44,773 nucleotides of DNA from a virus. The notes beneath the pieces were generated by a model. The model was not told where the DNA came from. It saw nothing but the letters and a program-made list of their open reading frames with translations, and made no database searches. Position 1 is the first letter of the stretch. Each line of letters starts with the position of its first letter. The stretch lies in IMG/VR virus record IMGVR_UViG_3300031576_000105, positions 1 through 44,773 of that record. One strand, given 5' to 3'. A program made the position numbers and the translations under genes. Below are positions 1 through 8,734 of the stretch, in pieces.

Positions 1-102
1 ATATAAGGGGCTAGTCCGCTTGTCAGCAGACGAGCTACAAGGCTCATAGCAGAGAGCATTTTCAAAAGAGATACATAGAGGCACTATGCACGAATAAACA
101 CT
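1..102 (+). promoter_or_regulatory. terS-terL intergenic leader with hairpin
   Basis: About 110 bases (including 44637-44646 across the junction) separate the small and large terminase genes. They hold a hairpin with CTTGTC at 19-24, loop AGCA, and GACGAG at 29-34. No promoter or Shine-Dalgarno sequence is evident. Sites between or inside terminase genes often hold packaging signals, so a pac or cos role is possible but not shown. Confidence 0.4.
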
Positions 103-127
103 ATGGCGAAGAAGATAGCGGGTAAAA
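1..127. repeat. Terminal direct repeat, left copy (circular assembly overlap)
   Basis: Bases 1-127 are identical to 44647-44773. The length of exactly 127 is a common assembler k-mer size, so this is most simply an assembly overlap of a circular or circularly permuted genome, not a biological terminal repeat. A genuine short terminal repeat cannot be excluded from sequence alone. The repeat covers the terL leader and its first codons. Confidence 0.95.
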
Positions 128-1713
128 CTAGGGTGATAGCAACATACCCCCCCCACTCTGTCAAGGGGCTGGGTGAAAGGGATGCGGGCGAGGAACGTCC
201 GCAGATAATAGAAAATTTAAACTCAATTCCTATTACAACACATAAGGAGGAGAATGTCAATTCGTCTGAAAGACTCAAGGGAATAGAAGCAAAGAAGGAA
301 TTAGCTAAAAGGGAATTAGCTCGTAGACATATTATTCCTTTTATAAAGTTTAGATTTACTTCTTATAGAGATAATTGGCATCATAGAATCTTAGCAGATG
401 CTTTGGAAAGAGTAGAAGCTGGGTCGCTAAAAAGATTGATGGTCTTTATGCCTCCCCGACACGGAAAGAGTGAATTGGTAAGTGTAAACTTCCCTGCCTA
501 CTGTATGGGAAAAAATAAGGATAGAAACATAATGACTGCATCTTATGCAGCAGCTTTGGCGACAGATTTCGGACGAAAAGTTCGAAATATAATGGACTTA
601 CAAGAGTATCAGTTACTTTTTGATACTAGATTAGCTGAAGATGCTCAGGCTAAAGGAAACTGGTCTACCAACGGAAGAGGTGAATATAATGCCTTGGGTG
701 TGGGGGGAGCTGCTACTGGTAAGGGTGCTGATATTTTAATAATAGATGACCCTGTAAAAAACCGAGAGGAAGCTGATTCTGAGATTGTGGGAGAATCTAC
801 TTGGGATTGGTATAAATCTACTGCTCGAACCCGTCTGTCCCCTTCAGGAGCGATTATATTGGTTATGACCCGATGGAAAGATAACGACCTGGCTGGGAGA
901 ATTTTAGAGGAAGGAATGGACAAATGGGAGATAATATCCCTCCCTGCTATAGCCGAACAAGATGAGGAATTTCGAAAGGAAGGCGAAGCTCTTTGGGCTG
1001 ACCACTTCACGTTAGAAAATCTTGAAGCTACAAAACAAGATATTGGAAGCTATGAATTTGCTGCACAATATCAACAAAATCCTGTTAATCGTGAAACACA
1101 GATTTTCAAGGAGGAAATGTTTAAAAAGATAACTTTAGAGGAAGTTCAGAAGAAAATAACGAACTGTTTTGTAACCATAGATACTCAAGGTAAACAAAAA
1201 GCTACTAAACAATCAGATTACACTGGTATTACAATAAACTGGGTAGACGACAAAAATGTATGGTATCTAAAGTCCTACCACAAGAGAATTGGTGAAACTG
1301 AGCTTTTTGACCTTATTTTTGAACTCCATACTGCCTATAAACCCCAAGCCATAGGTATAGAAAAGACTATGTTCACTGAGGCTATCCAACCATTCCTTAC
1401 GATTGAAATGGCTCGTAGAAACGTATTTCCGAACGTAGTTGAGTTAAAACACGGAGGCACAGCAAAGGAAATTCGTATTAAAAGCCTTGTTCCACGCTAT
1501 GAAAGAGGTCATATTTACCACATTGAAGGTATGTGTAAGGATTTAGAGGGTGAATTACTCCGTTTTCCTGCTTCTAGGTTTGACGATACAATGGATTCGG
1601 CTGCTTATCAGTCCCAGATAGCAGAAGCACCTAATACTGACTTTGATTACGATGAATTTGAGGCTGAAGAACTGATGCCAACTGAAAAAATCTTCGCTGA
1701 CATTGGCATTTAA
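103..1713 (+). CDS. terL: Terminase large subunit (TerL)
   Basis: This is the DNA-packaging motor: an N-terminal ATPase that drives DNA into the prohead and a C-terminal RNase H-fold nuclease that cuts the concatemer. The 536-residue length is normal for the family. Visible motifs are Walker A PPRHGKS near residues 117-123, a Walker B strand ILIIDD near 211-216, and the nuclease start with an acidic VTIDTQG strand near residue 355. The small subunit lies immediately upstream once the genome is circularised, and the portal follows directly, the usual packaging order. The first 75 residues are polar and variable, so a later start is possible, but no SD sequence helps to choose. Family assignment is secure; the packaging type (cos or pac) is not visible. 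Confidence 0.93.
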   Translation: MAKKIAGKTRVIATYPPHSVKGLGERDAGEERPQIIENLNSIPITTHKEENVNSSERLKGIEAKKELAKRELARRHIIPFIKFRFTSYRDNWHHRILADALERVEAGSLKRLMVFMPPRHGKSELVSVNFPAYCMGKNKDRNIMTASYAAALATDFGRKVRNIMDLQEYQLLFDTRLAEDAQAKGNWSTNGRGEYNALGVGGAATGKGADILIIDDPVKNREEADSEIVGESTWDWYKSTARTRLSPSGAIILVMTRWKDNDLAGRILEEGMDKWEIISLPAIAEQDEEFRKEGEALWADHFTLENLEATKQDIGSYEFAAQYQQNPVNRETQIFKEEMFKKITLEEVQKKITNCFVTIDTQGKQKATKQSDYTGITINWVDDKNVWYLKSYHKRIGETELFDLIFELHTAYKPQAIGIEKTMFTEAIQPFLTIEMARRNVFPNVVELKHGGTAKEIRIKSLVPRYERGHIYHIEGMCKDLEGELLRFPASRFDDTMDSAAYQSQIAEAPNTDFDYDEFEAEELMPTEKIFADIGI

Positions 1714-1731
1714 TGTAGAATATGTTATAAT
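1703..1731 (+). promoter_or_regulatory. Late promoter for portal gene
   Basis: TTGGCA at 1703-1708, a 17-nt spacer and TATAAT at 1726-1731, preceded by TGT (extended -10). The portal ATG is 9 nt after the hexamer, so the transcript would have almost no leader. Confidence 0.75.
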
Positions 1732-1740
1732 ATACAAAAT

Positions 1741-3690
1741 ATGATAAAGAAATCTATCCGAGATGCTATTGTTAAACAAAGTTTAGATGAAATTGCCTTC
1801 GCAAGACAAGGGAAGCAACCTAAAATACCAAATTGGCATAAAAACGAGGACTTATATTACTCAAGAAAGGCTACTATTCAAGGAGAACGTTCAAATGTAA
1901 ATTTAAACGAAGCTCAGGGATTTGTTACTACATTCTTGACTAAAATAAATTCACCATTTAATTTTAAATATACTAAAGGTGAAGAAGCAGACCTTCAGGC
2001 AGCTAAAATTGCAAATGCCTTAAAAGACCAAGACTATAAAAAGGGTCGTTGGAAGTTTAAAGTTATGTTAGCTCGTATTCAACTTATAATCTACGGAAGA
2101 TATATTTTTGAATATCACGCAGATTCAAAGGGGGGTTATAAATCTTACTTAACCAACGTAGATGTCTACCAATTTTTGATTGACCCCTCTTGTGGTGGAG
2201 AAGATATGGAAAAGGCGTTTTATATGGGACGTGGTGGAATTACAAAATCTAAAAACGAACTAAAAGAAGGAGCTAAGTCAGGTAAGTATTTGAGAGACGA
2301 AGTTAAAGAACTAATTAGTGGCACTGGAAATCTTACAGACGAAACAGAGGAAGACTCAAATGCCAAAAATCGTTGGCACGCCCTTATATCTCAAGTTAGA
2401 GTTTTAATGAAACCAGACCAGTGGAAATTTTGGGAGTGGTATACAACTTATGAGGGAGATAGATATTATGTTCTCTTAACCGAACAGGGCGGAAAAGCCA
2501 TTCGTGTAGAACCCATTGAAGATGTATTTAAAAGTGGACACTATCCCTTCTTTTCAGCTGCAGCCTATCCTGACTTAACTGAATTTTGGACACCAAGTCC
2601 GCTAGACGGAGTTCGTGAAGCTATAATGGCTAAGTCTACATCTATCAACCAAATGTTAGACAACGGAGAGGCAATTAACCGACCAATGAAAGCATTTGAT
2701 GTTGATGCTATTAAAAATCCTGCCCTCTTAAAATATCGTAAGGACGGTTTGATTCCAGTAAAGGGTGGAACGGATATAACTAAGGCTATTCAATTTTATC
2801 CAACAGTCGCTATCACTACAGCTGTTCAGGTATACGAAAAAATGGAAGAAATTATGGGGCTAAACTCAGGAGTAACTGCGGGAACAAAGGGTCAAGCAAC
2901 AGAAATACAAGTTGGAATTTATGAAGGAAACCAAGCTAATATTGACGACAGATTTACTTTGTACTCTGATTCAGAAGCAGATGCACAAGAAAGATTTGCA
3001 GACCTTTATTTGGATGGTCTTGATGAACACCTTAAAACAAAAACAGCCGTAGAAATGATTGGTATAGACGGGGTTAAATTTAAGGAGGTCACTAGAAAAG
3101 ACATCAAGCGTGGTAAAGATTTCAATGTTATGGTAATAACTTCTGGTGCTGAAGAAAGAATGGAAACAGTAGAGAAGAAAAACAAACTCACTTTCTTATC
3201 TTCTAAGTCTGCTGATGTATCTGGTATTTATAACAAAGTAATTCTAGCAGAGATGGAAGCATCTATTGCAGGATTTACAACTGAAGAAATAAAAGCTATG
3301 ACAGATACAAAAAATGATGAAAATGCAGAGTTAATGGCGGAGTGTGCTTCTGATATTCAAAGAATGTTGGGGGGTGAAGTCATTGAGCCAAACGAGCTTG
3401 CTAATACTGCCTACCTACAGAAAATGAGAGATTATATGAAGGATAATTCAGGCTACTTGATGAAACATCCTGATGTTGCGAATTTAATGTTTGCATATAT
3501 GGAATCTTTGAATCCAATAATAATCAGAAATATGATGGAAAAATTGGATGACCAACTAGCGAAAGAAGGACTAATGAGTTCAGTAGCACAGGCAAACGGA
3601 GAAGGAGGTCAAGCAATAGTTCCAGGTGGAGAAGCATCAGACACTAAAGCAGTAGACCAAATGACCATAGCTAATTATGGTAAGGGATAA
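1741..3690 (+). CDS. Portal protein (podovirus-like head-tail connector)
   Basis: The product forms the dodecameric ring at the capsid vertex through which DNA is packaged and ejected. The assignment rests mainly on position directly after terL and before the scaffold and capsid genes, on the length of 649 residues (typical of long podovirus portals), and on a long mostly alpha-helical acidic/basic C-terminus. A central stretch with repeated DP and WEWY-type residues fits a portal core, but no unique motif was identified. It has its own TTGGCA/TATAAT promoter and starts 9 nt after the -10 box, with no SD sequence. It is very likely structural; the portal call is strong by synteny. Confidence 0.8.
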   Translation: MIKKSIRDAIVKQSLDEIAFARQGKQPKIPNWHKNEDLYYSRKATIQGERSNVNLNEAQGFVTTFLTKINSPFNFKYTKGEEADLQAAKIANALKDQDYKKGRWKFKVMLARIQLIIYGRYIFEYHADSKGGYKSYLTNVDVYQFLIDPSCGGEDMEKAFYMGRGGITKSKNELKEGAKSGKYLRDEVKELISGTGNLTDETEEDSNAKNRWHALISQVRVLMKPDQWKFWEWYTTYEGDRYYVLLTEQGGKAIRVEPIEDVFKSGHYPFFSAAAYPDLTEFWTPSPLDGVREAIMAKSTSINQMLDNGEAINRPMKAFDVDAIKNPALLKYRKDGLIPVKGGTDITKAIQFYPTVAITTAVQVYEKMEEIMGLNSGVTAGTKGQATEIQVGIYEGNQANIDDRFTLYSDSEADAQERFADLYLDGLDEHLKTKTAVEMIGIDGVKFKEVTRKDIKRGKDFNVMVITSGAEERMETVEKKNKLTFLSSKSADVSGIYNKVILAEMEASIAGFTTEEIKAMTDTKNDENAELMAECASDIQRMLGGEVIEPNELANTAYLQKMRDYMKDNSGYLMKHPDVANLMFAYMESLNPIIIRNMMEKLDDQLAKEGLMSSVAQANGEGGQAIVPGGEASDTKAVDQMTIANYGKG

Positions 3691-3721
3691 AAGTCGAACA
3701 TTATAAGTTTAATTTAATCAA

Positions 3722-3808
3722 ATGGATGAAGAAAAAAAAGAAGAAAGCGAAGAGATATTAGTCCCATCTGACCCAATGGATGAAATGTTGTGCGAGGGTT
3801 GTCAGTAG
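3722..3808 (+). CDS. Small acidic protein ending in CxxC
   Basis: A 28-codon open frame between the portal and the next late gene. It is rich in Glu and Lys at the start and ends in a CEGCQ-type CxxC. It fills an otherwise empty gap in a tightly packed operon, which is the main reason for calling it. Function unknown; it could also be untranslated leader. Confidence 0.4.
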   Translation: MDEEKKEESEEILVPSDPMDEMLCEGCQ

Positions 3809-3848
3809 ACTTACGTCGAAAGACATTATAAATTAACGGATAAAAATT

Positions 3849-4211
3849 ATGAGTGAACATATAGATATAGTAATACCAAAGTATCAATTTGACCCTTCAG
3901 ATGGTGAAGATATTTCACCAGTTAAAAGAAAGATTCTCAAGACAATGGAGATAACTGAAACTTTTACATTCTGGGATGTTTTAAAATATATTGCCAGTAT
4001 GGATAAGGCTATCGCAGATAAGGAAGCAGAGCTAAAGGGTCTTGTTGAAATGAAGGCAGCTTATATGAAAGAACTTCCTCTTATTGAAGAACAACTTAAC
4101 ATTAGTAATATTGAAGAAGAGTTCCAAAAGGTTTTAGCTGAGGAAAATGCTCTTGCAGAAGCAAGTAAAGTTGCAGAAACAAATGGCGGGGAAAAGAAAG
4201 AAGATAATTAA
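3849..4211 (+). CDS. Hypothetical late protein, coiled-coil
   Basis: 120 residues, not recognised as a known family. The middle (about residues 50-100) is a charged helical stretch with heptad-like Leu/Ile spacing, compatible with a coiled coil. It lies between portal and scaffold, where podoviruses often carry small head-assembly or chaperone-like genes. Its 3' end overlaps the next gene by 29 nt, suggesting coupled translation in the late operon. Confidence 0.65.
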   Translation: MSEHIDIVIPKYQFDPSDGEDISPVKRKILKTMEITETFTFWDVLKYIASMDKAIADKEAELKGLVEMKAAYMKELPLIEEQLNISNIEEEFQKVLAEENALAEASKVAETNGGEKKEDN

Positions 4212-4536
4212 AGAGATTAAGGATGCACTCCCAGATTTAAAGTCTGAGAAGGTTGAAGACATATCTGAAGAATTAGAGAGAGTTCTTGCTATTAAAAGAC
4301 TTTTTAAATCTGAGGGTGGTGAACAGTTAATTCAACTTCTAAGAAATCATTGTGCAAATAATCTTAGAAGATTAGTAACTATGGCTCGTGAAAAGCCAGA
4401 GTTAAATTCTCTGTTGTCAATTATCTTTGAATATTCTTCTAATTTAGAGTTACTAAAAACCGTAGGAGACTTAAGTTTAGAAGAAGAATTAAGAGAGCAG
4501 TTAGATGAGGCGGTGAAAGAAGCTATGAATGGGTAG
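4183..4536 (+). CDS. Hypothetical late protein, helical
   Basis: 117 residues from the ATG at 4183 (MAGKRKK), chosen because it gives a typical basic N-terminus. An in-frame ATG at 4147 is also possible. The protein is predominantly helical with many Leu and Glu residues and no recognised motif. It is the last gene before a pair of hairpins and a free-standing HNH gene. Probably part of head assembly by context only. Confidence 0.6.
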   Translation: MAGKRKKIIKEIKDALPDLKSEKVEDISEELERVLAIKRLFKSEGGEQLIQLLRNHCANNLRRLVTMAREKPELNSLLSIIFEYSSNLELLKTVGDLSLEEELREQLDEAVKEAMNG

Positions 4537-4550
4537 TCCTTACTACCACT

Positions 4551-4604
4551 CATTCCCAGTAGGGGAATGATTAGCCTCAATCATTCCCGTTAGTGGTTGA
4601 GGCT
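4551..4604 (+). promoter_or_regulatory. Two stable hairpins upstream of HNH gene
   Basis: CATTCCC at 4551-4557 pairs with GGGAATG at 4563-4569, and AGCCTCAA at 4573-4580 pairs with TTGAGGCT at 4597-4604. Neither is followed by a T-run, so they look like processing, stability or weak termination structures and not classical terminators. CATTCCC recurs in the second loop, which could allow alternative pairing. Confidence 0.6.
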
Positions 4605-4618
4605 AACTATTTCCTTAC

Positions 4619-4647
4619 TTGGAAATTTACCCTATTTATGGTATAAT
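4619..4647 (+). promoter_or_regulatory. Leaderless promoter for HNH gene
   Basis: TTGGAA at 4619-4624, a 17-nt spacer and extended TGGTATAAT with the hexamer at 4642-4647. Exactly 6 nt separate it from the ATG at 4654, so transcription should begin at or next to the A of the start codon. Confidence 0.8.
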
Positions 4648-4653
4648 AAGGAA

Positions 4654-5061
4654 ATGTCAGATAATAAATATAAAGGTAGATACCTTGAATACAACAGGAA
4701 CTACCAGAGAAAGTACCGAAAAACTAAGGCTTTTAAGGATAAAGCAAGGGCGTATAAAAAAACTGATAAATATAAATTATATTCTAGAAATTTACGGGCA
4801 AGAAGTAGAGAGAAAATGGTTAATTTACTGGGTGGTAAATGTTCAAAATGTGGATTTTTAGACAGACGTGCCTTACAGCTAGACCATATAAACGGTGGTG
4901 GTACAAAGGATAGAAAGTTAGGTAAATGTAGTGGAAGTAGGTTTCATAAAGAGGTGATGCGAAGCTTTAATGCAAATGAGAATATATACCAGCTCTTATG
5001 TGCAAACTGTAACGCTATCAAGATAGTGGAGTCAGAAGAGTTTAGAGGAAGATTAAGTTAG
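4654..5061 (+). CDS. Free-standing HNH endonuclease
   Basis: A likely homing-type DNA endonuclease of 135 residues. It shows a zinc CxxC (CSKC) near residue 66, the LDHINGGG catalytic beta-beta-alpha His segment, and a second CxxC in LLCANCNAIK near the C-terminus. A lysine/arginine/tyrosine-rich N-terminus probably binds DNA. The start at 4654 is preferred over the upstream ATG because it lies 6 nt after a TATAAT box. The gene sits as a separate transcription unit between late head genes, as homing endonucleases in phages often do. Confidence 0.88.
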   Translation: MSDNKYKGRYLEYNRNYQRKYRKTKAFKDKARAYKKTDKYKLYSRNLRARSREKMVNLLGGKCSKCGFLDRRALQLDHINGGGTKDRKLGKCSGSRFHKEVMRSFNANENIYQLLCANCNAIKIVESEEFRGRLS

Positions 5062-5086
5062 TGGGTGGTAGTAAAAACTACCCAAG

Positions 5087-5115
5087 TTGGCTTTATTTGT
5101 TCTTTATGGTATAAT
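5087..5115 (+). promoter_or_regulatory. Late promoter for scaffold/capsid unit
   Basis: TTGGCT at 5087-5092, a 17-nt spacer and extended TGGTATAAT ending at 5115. It precedes a 120-nt leader before the scaffold gene. Confidence 0.75.
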
Positions 5116-5235
5116 ATTAACAATGGTTGCGTGTCGTAACACGTTTTCTGGCGATGTATAGCCAGCCCGAATGATTCGAAAGAATCAAAAGGAAATAAAA
5201 TCACGTTGGGCATCATCGATACAAATGTATAAACT
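5116..5235 (+). promoter_or_regulatory. Structured leader with mini-ORF before scaffold gene
   Basis: Unlike most genes here, the scaffold gene has a long leader. It begins with a possible 12-codon ORF (ATG at 5123, stop TAG at 5159-5161) only 7 nt after the -10 box. It also contains a GATTC-GAAA-GAATC hairpin with a GNRA loop near 5173-5186. This layout could modulate expression of scaffold and capsid, or guide RNA processing. The role is inferred. Confidence 0.45.
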
Positions 5236-5943
5236 ATGGCTGATGAAGTCAAAGAACCTCAAGGAGAAGAGGTAAAAATTCCAAAAGAGGGTACTGTAGA
5301 AGCTGAGATTAAAAAAGAGGAATCTGAAAAGAAACCTGAAATCCCAGAGACTAAAGAACCCCAAACTGTCCCGTTAAGTGTATATTTAGCTCTCAAACAA
5401 GATGTCAAAGAGTTAAAACAGGAGATTAAGGATTCGAAAGAATCCCGAAAACCCGCAGTTACTATCGAAGGTTTGAAAGACCTTGCTAAGAAATATCCTG
5501 ATGTGAACGAAGAGTTCCTTCAAGATATTCTAACTTCAGCAACCTCTCAAGCTAAACTGGAAATTGACGAAAAATACACACCTATGATTCAGAAACAAGA
5601 AGCTGAAAGACAGAGAGAGGCATTTGATAAAGCGTTTGACAAAGTTTTTGATAAAGCATTGAAGGATAATCCTGATTTGCCCAAAAACGTAGACAAAGAA
5701 GCCATTAAAGCCCTTGCTCTGACACCGACATATAAAAACACTCCCTTGTCAGAGATTTTAAAAACTCTCTATCCAGTCAGTGATGAAGGTAAATCAGCTT
5801 CCGAAAATGATAGTAGAAGTGCGGATGACAGTGTATCTGACATCGTAAACTTTGAAAAAATTACCGAAGCTCAGAAGAGGCTCATTATGGCAGACCCTGT
5901 CGCAAGAGTTAAATACTTTAAGTATCTCGACACACTTCCTTAA
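5236..5943 (+). CDS. Capsid scaffolding protein
   Basis: 235 residues, strongly acidic and lysine-rich with a Pro/Glu/Lys N-terminus and long helical coiled-coil-like segments (about residues 60-90 and 105-150). It lies directly upstream of the major capsid gene. This composition and position are typical of phage scaffolding proteins, which direct prohead assembly and then leave. No protease motif is seen. Confidence comes from context and composition, not from a motif. Confidence 0.75.
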   Translation: MADEVKEPQGEEVKIPKEGTVEAEIKKEESEKKPEIPETKEPQTVPLSVYLALKQDVKELKQEIKDSKESRKPAVTIEGLKDLAKKYPDVNEEFLQDILTSATSQAKLEIDEKYTPMIQKQEAERQREAFDKAFDKVFDKALKDNPDLPKNVDKEAIKALALTPTYKNTPLSEILKTLYPVSDEGKSASENDSRSADDSVSDIVNFEKITEAQKRLIMADPVARVKYFKYLDTLP

Positions 5944-5993
5944 TCTTTCAAAGCCATAACGGATAACGGCATTATTCACTTAATATTATTATT

Positions 5994-7211
5994 ATGGCTT
6001 TAACAGACTTTAAACAGGATTATATCCTGCGTTACCAAGACATCCTTTCAAAAGTGATGGTTGGTCTCAAAATCGCTGCTACACGTTTTGAATCGAATAT
6101 GAAATTCGGTGACACCGTAGTACGAACAATTTTGGACTTGTCCGCTGTTCGTGTTCGTTCATTTACTAACCTCGTAGACCAGACAATCGACCCTCTTACA
6201 GACTCAGAGGAAACAATGGTCATCAACTACCAAGCTGGTGCTGTATTTCCTATTGCTCGTCTTGAGAAAATCCAAGCTGGACCCCTAAATCCTGCTATGG
6301 TTGCTGGTAAAGAAGTTGCTATTAAAGTAGCTAACTTCCTTGATGCTGGTATTTTCTTGGAAACAAGAAATGCCTTTGCTGACTTCGACACAGGAAACTT
6401 GACAACTGCTTCTTCAAATGGTACTCCAGTAACTCTAAGTTCAACTACCGTTCCACAGTTGGTTGCTCAGGCTTATGCTAAATTGTTCTCAAACAATGTA
6501 GCTATGACCAACACTTGTTGGGTTCTTGACCCGTTCTCTGTTTCTCAAATCGCCCAGTTCCCTATTGGTAAAGACCTTACTGCTCAAAACACAGTATTCA
6601 TCAATGGGTTCTCTGGTAACATCTTCGGTTCTGAAGTTTATACTACAAACAATCTTACAGGTGAGGCTGTACTTACATCTACGGGTGCATTTACAGACAC
6701 ACAGACTGTAACTATTGGTGGTATTGTATTTACTTCTGTAACAGCTATTGGTGCCGTAGCAGGTAACTTCTTGATTGGTGCCAACCAGACTGCTTCTCAC
6801 GCTAACCTTGCTGGGTTATTGAACGCACCTTCAACTACTTCCGCTACTCAAGTTGCTCTTTCAGCAGCTGACCAAATCAAACTTGCTGATGTACTTGGTA
6901 TTGGTAGTTCTCGTTCTTCTGGTGTAGCAGTTACCGCTACAGGTACTACTAACACTATTGTTGGTATTGGTTCTAGCCGATTGACTCTTTCTGAAACTCA
7001 GACTAACGCTTCTTGGACTACAAACTTTGTTCACGCATACTACGGTATGAAGGGAGCAATCGATGTAGCTGTTCAAGACCAGCCTACAGTTGAGATGAGA
7101 GAAGAGCCTAAGCAGCTTACAACTAACATTTTCAACAATGTTGTTGCAGCTATCAAGACCTTCACTGACGGTTCTCAGAAGTTCCTAGACGTTCTTATCG
7201 CTAACGCCTAA
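5994..7211 (+). CDS. Major capsid protein with beta-rich insertion
   Basis: 405 residues located after the scaffold gene, with an N-terminal segment typical of HK97-fold podovirus capsid proteins and a C-terminal helix/strand region. Residues about 220-330 are a Thr/Ser/Gly/Ala-rich stretch resembling an independent beta-sandwich-like decoration domain. Both flanks (before 215 and after 340) read like ordinary capsid sequence. No SD sequence precedes the ATG. Major-capsid assignment by synteny and size is strong; the fold of the insert is inference. Confidence 0.82.
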   Translation: MALTDFKQDYILRYQDILSKVMVGLKIAATRFESNMKFGDTVVRTILDLSAVRVRSFTNLVDQTIDPLTDSEETMVINYQAGAVFPIARLEKIQAGPLNPAMVAGKEVAIKVANFLDAGIFLETRNAFADFDTGNLTTASSNGTPVTLSSTTVPQLVAQAYAKLFSNNVAMTNTCWVLDPFSVSQIAQFPIGKDLTAQNTVFINGFSGNIFGSEVYTTNNLTGEAVLTSTGAFTDTQTVTIGGIVFTSVTAIGAVAGNFLIGANQTASHANLAGLLNAPSTTSATQVALSAADQIKLADVLGIGSSRSSGVAVTATGTTNTIVGIGSSRLTLSETQTNASWTTNFVHAYYGMKGAIDVAVQDQPTVEMREEPKQLTTNIFNNVVAAIKTFTDGSQKFLDVLIANA

Positions 7212-7217
7212 CTTCTT

Positions 7218-7267
7218 TCCCACTTTATAAGTGGGATGCAGGGCTACGGTCGATTAGCTTTGCATCC
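7218..7267 (+). promoter_or_regulatory. Overlapping alternative hairpins after capsid gene
   Basis: TCCCACTT at 7218-7225 pairs with AAGTGGGA at 7229-7236, while GGATGCA at 7234-7240 pairs with TGCATCC at 7261-7267. The two helices share bases, so they exclude each other. There is no T-run. Possible roles are mRNA stabilisation of the abundant capsid message or partial termination. Confidence 0.5.
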
Positions 7268-7303
7268 TGCTTATAAGGCATTATCAACTTAACTTACACA
7301 ACT

Positions 7304-7912
7304 ATGTTTTCAATCTCAGGTACGACTCTCTTAGGAGTCACAAAAAATACTAGCGGGCTTTGGATTTTTGTTCAAGCTCCAATAGCTGATATGACACTTG
7401 ATGTAACCGCTGGATTATATGCTCCAGGTTGCTTAATCCTAAATGTTGGAAGTGGTTTACTCTATAGAAATCTTGGAACAACCGCTGCCCCATCTTGGCA
7501 AGTTACCTCTGTCGCTTCTAGTGTAACTGGATTAGGAGAACTTGGAATTGCTAGAGCTAAATATAGCTTTGCAGTTGATGGTGGAGCAATTTCAACAATT
7601 ACTCCAGTTTCAAATGCACTTCTTCCTGATGATGCAGTTATTATAGGAGGAACTATAAACTCTACAACTGCTGCAGTTGGTGCTACAGCAACGATTGCTG
7701 TAGGAACTTCAGCTGGTTCTTCTACTACATCTCTTCTTGGAGCAACGGCAGTAGCATCGTTCTCTGCTGACGCTAGAATTAACTCTGTTGCAACATTTGC
7801 AGCTCCAGTAAAACTTACTGCTGCTGGTAATATTACACTTACTATTGCTACTGCTGCTCTTACAGCAGGAGTAATCGAGGTAACTGTTCTATATTATGTA
7901 GCTGCTGCTTAG
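7304..7912 (+). CDS. Capsid decoration or minor structural protein
   Basis: 202 residues, hydrophobic and small-residue rich, with alternating Val/Thr/Ala beta-strand patterns throughout and very few charged residues. Such proteins after the capsid gene are commonly head decoration or fibre proteins. The GIARAKYSF segment followed by a TTAAVG-type repeat resembles families of uncharacterised phage virion proteins. No catalytic motif. Function inferred only from position and composition. Confidence 0.55.
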   Translation: MFSISGTTLLGVTKNTSGLWIFVQAPIADMTLDVTAGLYAPGCLILNVGSGLLYRNLGTTAAPSWQVTSVASSVTGLGELGIARAKYSFAVDGGAISTITPVSNALLPDDAVIIGGTINSTTAAVGATATIAVGTSAGSSTTSLLGATAVASFSADARINSVATFAAPVKLTAAGNITLTIATAALTAGVIEVTVLYYVAAA

Positions 7913-7958
7913 TTTTTCTACTCAGAGCCTTTATGGGCTTTGAGATAGGTAAATTAAA

Positions 7959-8564
7959 ATGACAGGAACACAAATAATAGAAAAATTTGAACTACAAGTA
8001 GACGATGCTTCAGAACTGTCATCTGATGAATCTTTAGAGTTAGCTAATGACATATATCAAGAAATTCAAGACGACCGACCCTGGGAATGGTTGAAGACTC
8101 CTTTTACGGGCACCACCTCCACCACTGTTCCATATATAGCACTTCCAGCTGATTTTAAAAAAATAGCTCCTAATAAAGATAACGAATCGGTTATTTTTGT
8201 TGGTTCAGACTTTCAAGAATATATAGTTGTATCTTTCGCTGACCGAAGAGACTATAGAGACCAAGACGGTTTCTGTTATGTGGATATTCCTAACTCAAGA
8301 CTATACTTTACCTTACAACCCACAGCAGCTGAGGCTGTTGAATACGATTATATTAAAGTGGCAGCAGCACTGACTACTATTACTTCTCCTTTGTTTAGAG
8401 CTGGATTTCATAAAATAATTCCATTTGGAATGGCAGCTAGATTTCCTTCTATTGAACAAGCCGATAAAGCTACATCTTATGCTACCAGTAATCAGGGATT
8501 ATATCAAAGTATTTTGTCTGATATGGCGGTCGAAGATGCGGAAATAAAACTAGCCCACACTTAA
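7959..8564 (+). CDS. Head-tail adaptor (tail tubular protein A-like)
   Basis: 201 residues. The N-terminus has the helical pattern of phage gp4/gp11-type adaptors (a DDASELSSDESLELANDIY segment followed by RPWEW). A YIALPADFKKI segment follows, and a helical C-terminus that would pack on the portal ring. It precedes the large tail protein, matching the portal-capsid-adaptor-nozzle order of podoviruses. No enzymatic residues. Assignment by pattern and synteny. Confidence 0.72.
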   Translation: MTGTQIIEKFELQVDDASELSSDESLELANDIYQEIQDDRPWEWLKTPFTGTTSTTVPYIALPADFKKIAPNKDNESVIFVGSDFQEYIVVSFADRRDYRDQDGFCYVDIPNSRLYFTLQPTAAEAVEYDYIKVAAALTTITSPLFRAGFHKIIPFGMAARFPSIEQADKATSYATSNQGLYQSILSDMAVEDAEIKLAHT

Positions 8565-8565
8565 T

Positions 8566-8733
8566 ATGGAGAAAATAATATATTTAACTTCATCATTAGA
8601 TTCTGAAACTCAAAAGACAGTCTATGTGGGATTAACAAGTGATGGGAGGATTTTTCGTTCTCATAATTTAAAAAAGTGGAAATTGGTTTCTACACCAAAT
8701 TTTAACGATAATAACCCTAACACCCCAGACTAA
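8566..8733 (+). CDS. Small hypothetical protein
   Basis: 55 residues, beginning 1 nt after the adaptor stop and ending 1 nt before the next ATG, so it fills the gap exactly and is very likely translated. It contains a SLDSETQKTVYVGLTSDGR segment that reads as a pair of beta strands, followed by a polar Asn/Pro tail. No family recognised. Confidence 0.6.
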   Translation: MEKIIYLTSSLDSETQKTVYVGLTSDGRIFRSHNLKKWKLVSTPNFNDNNPNTPD

Positions 8734-8734
8734 T

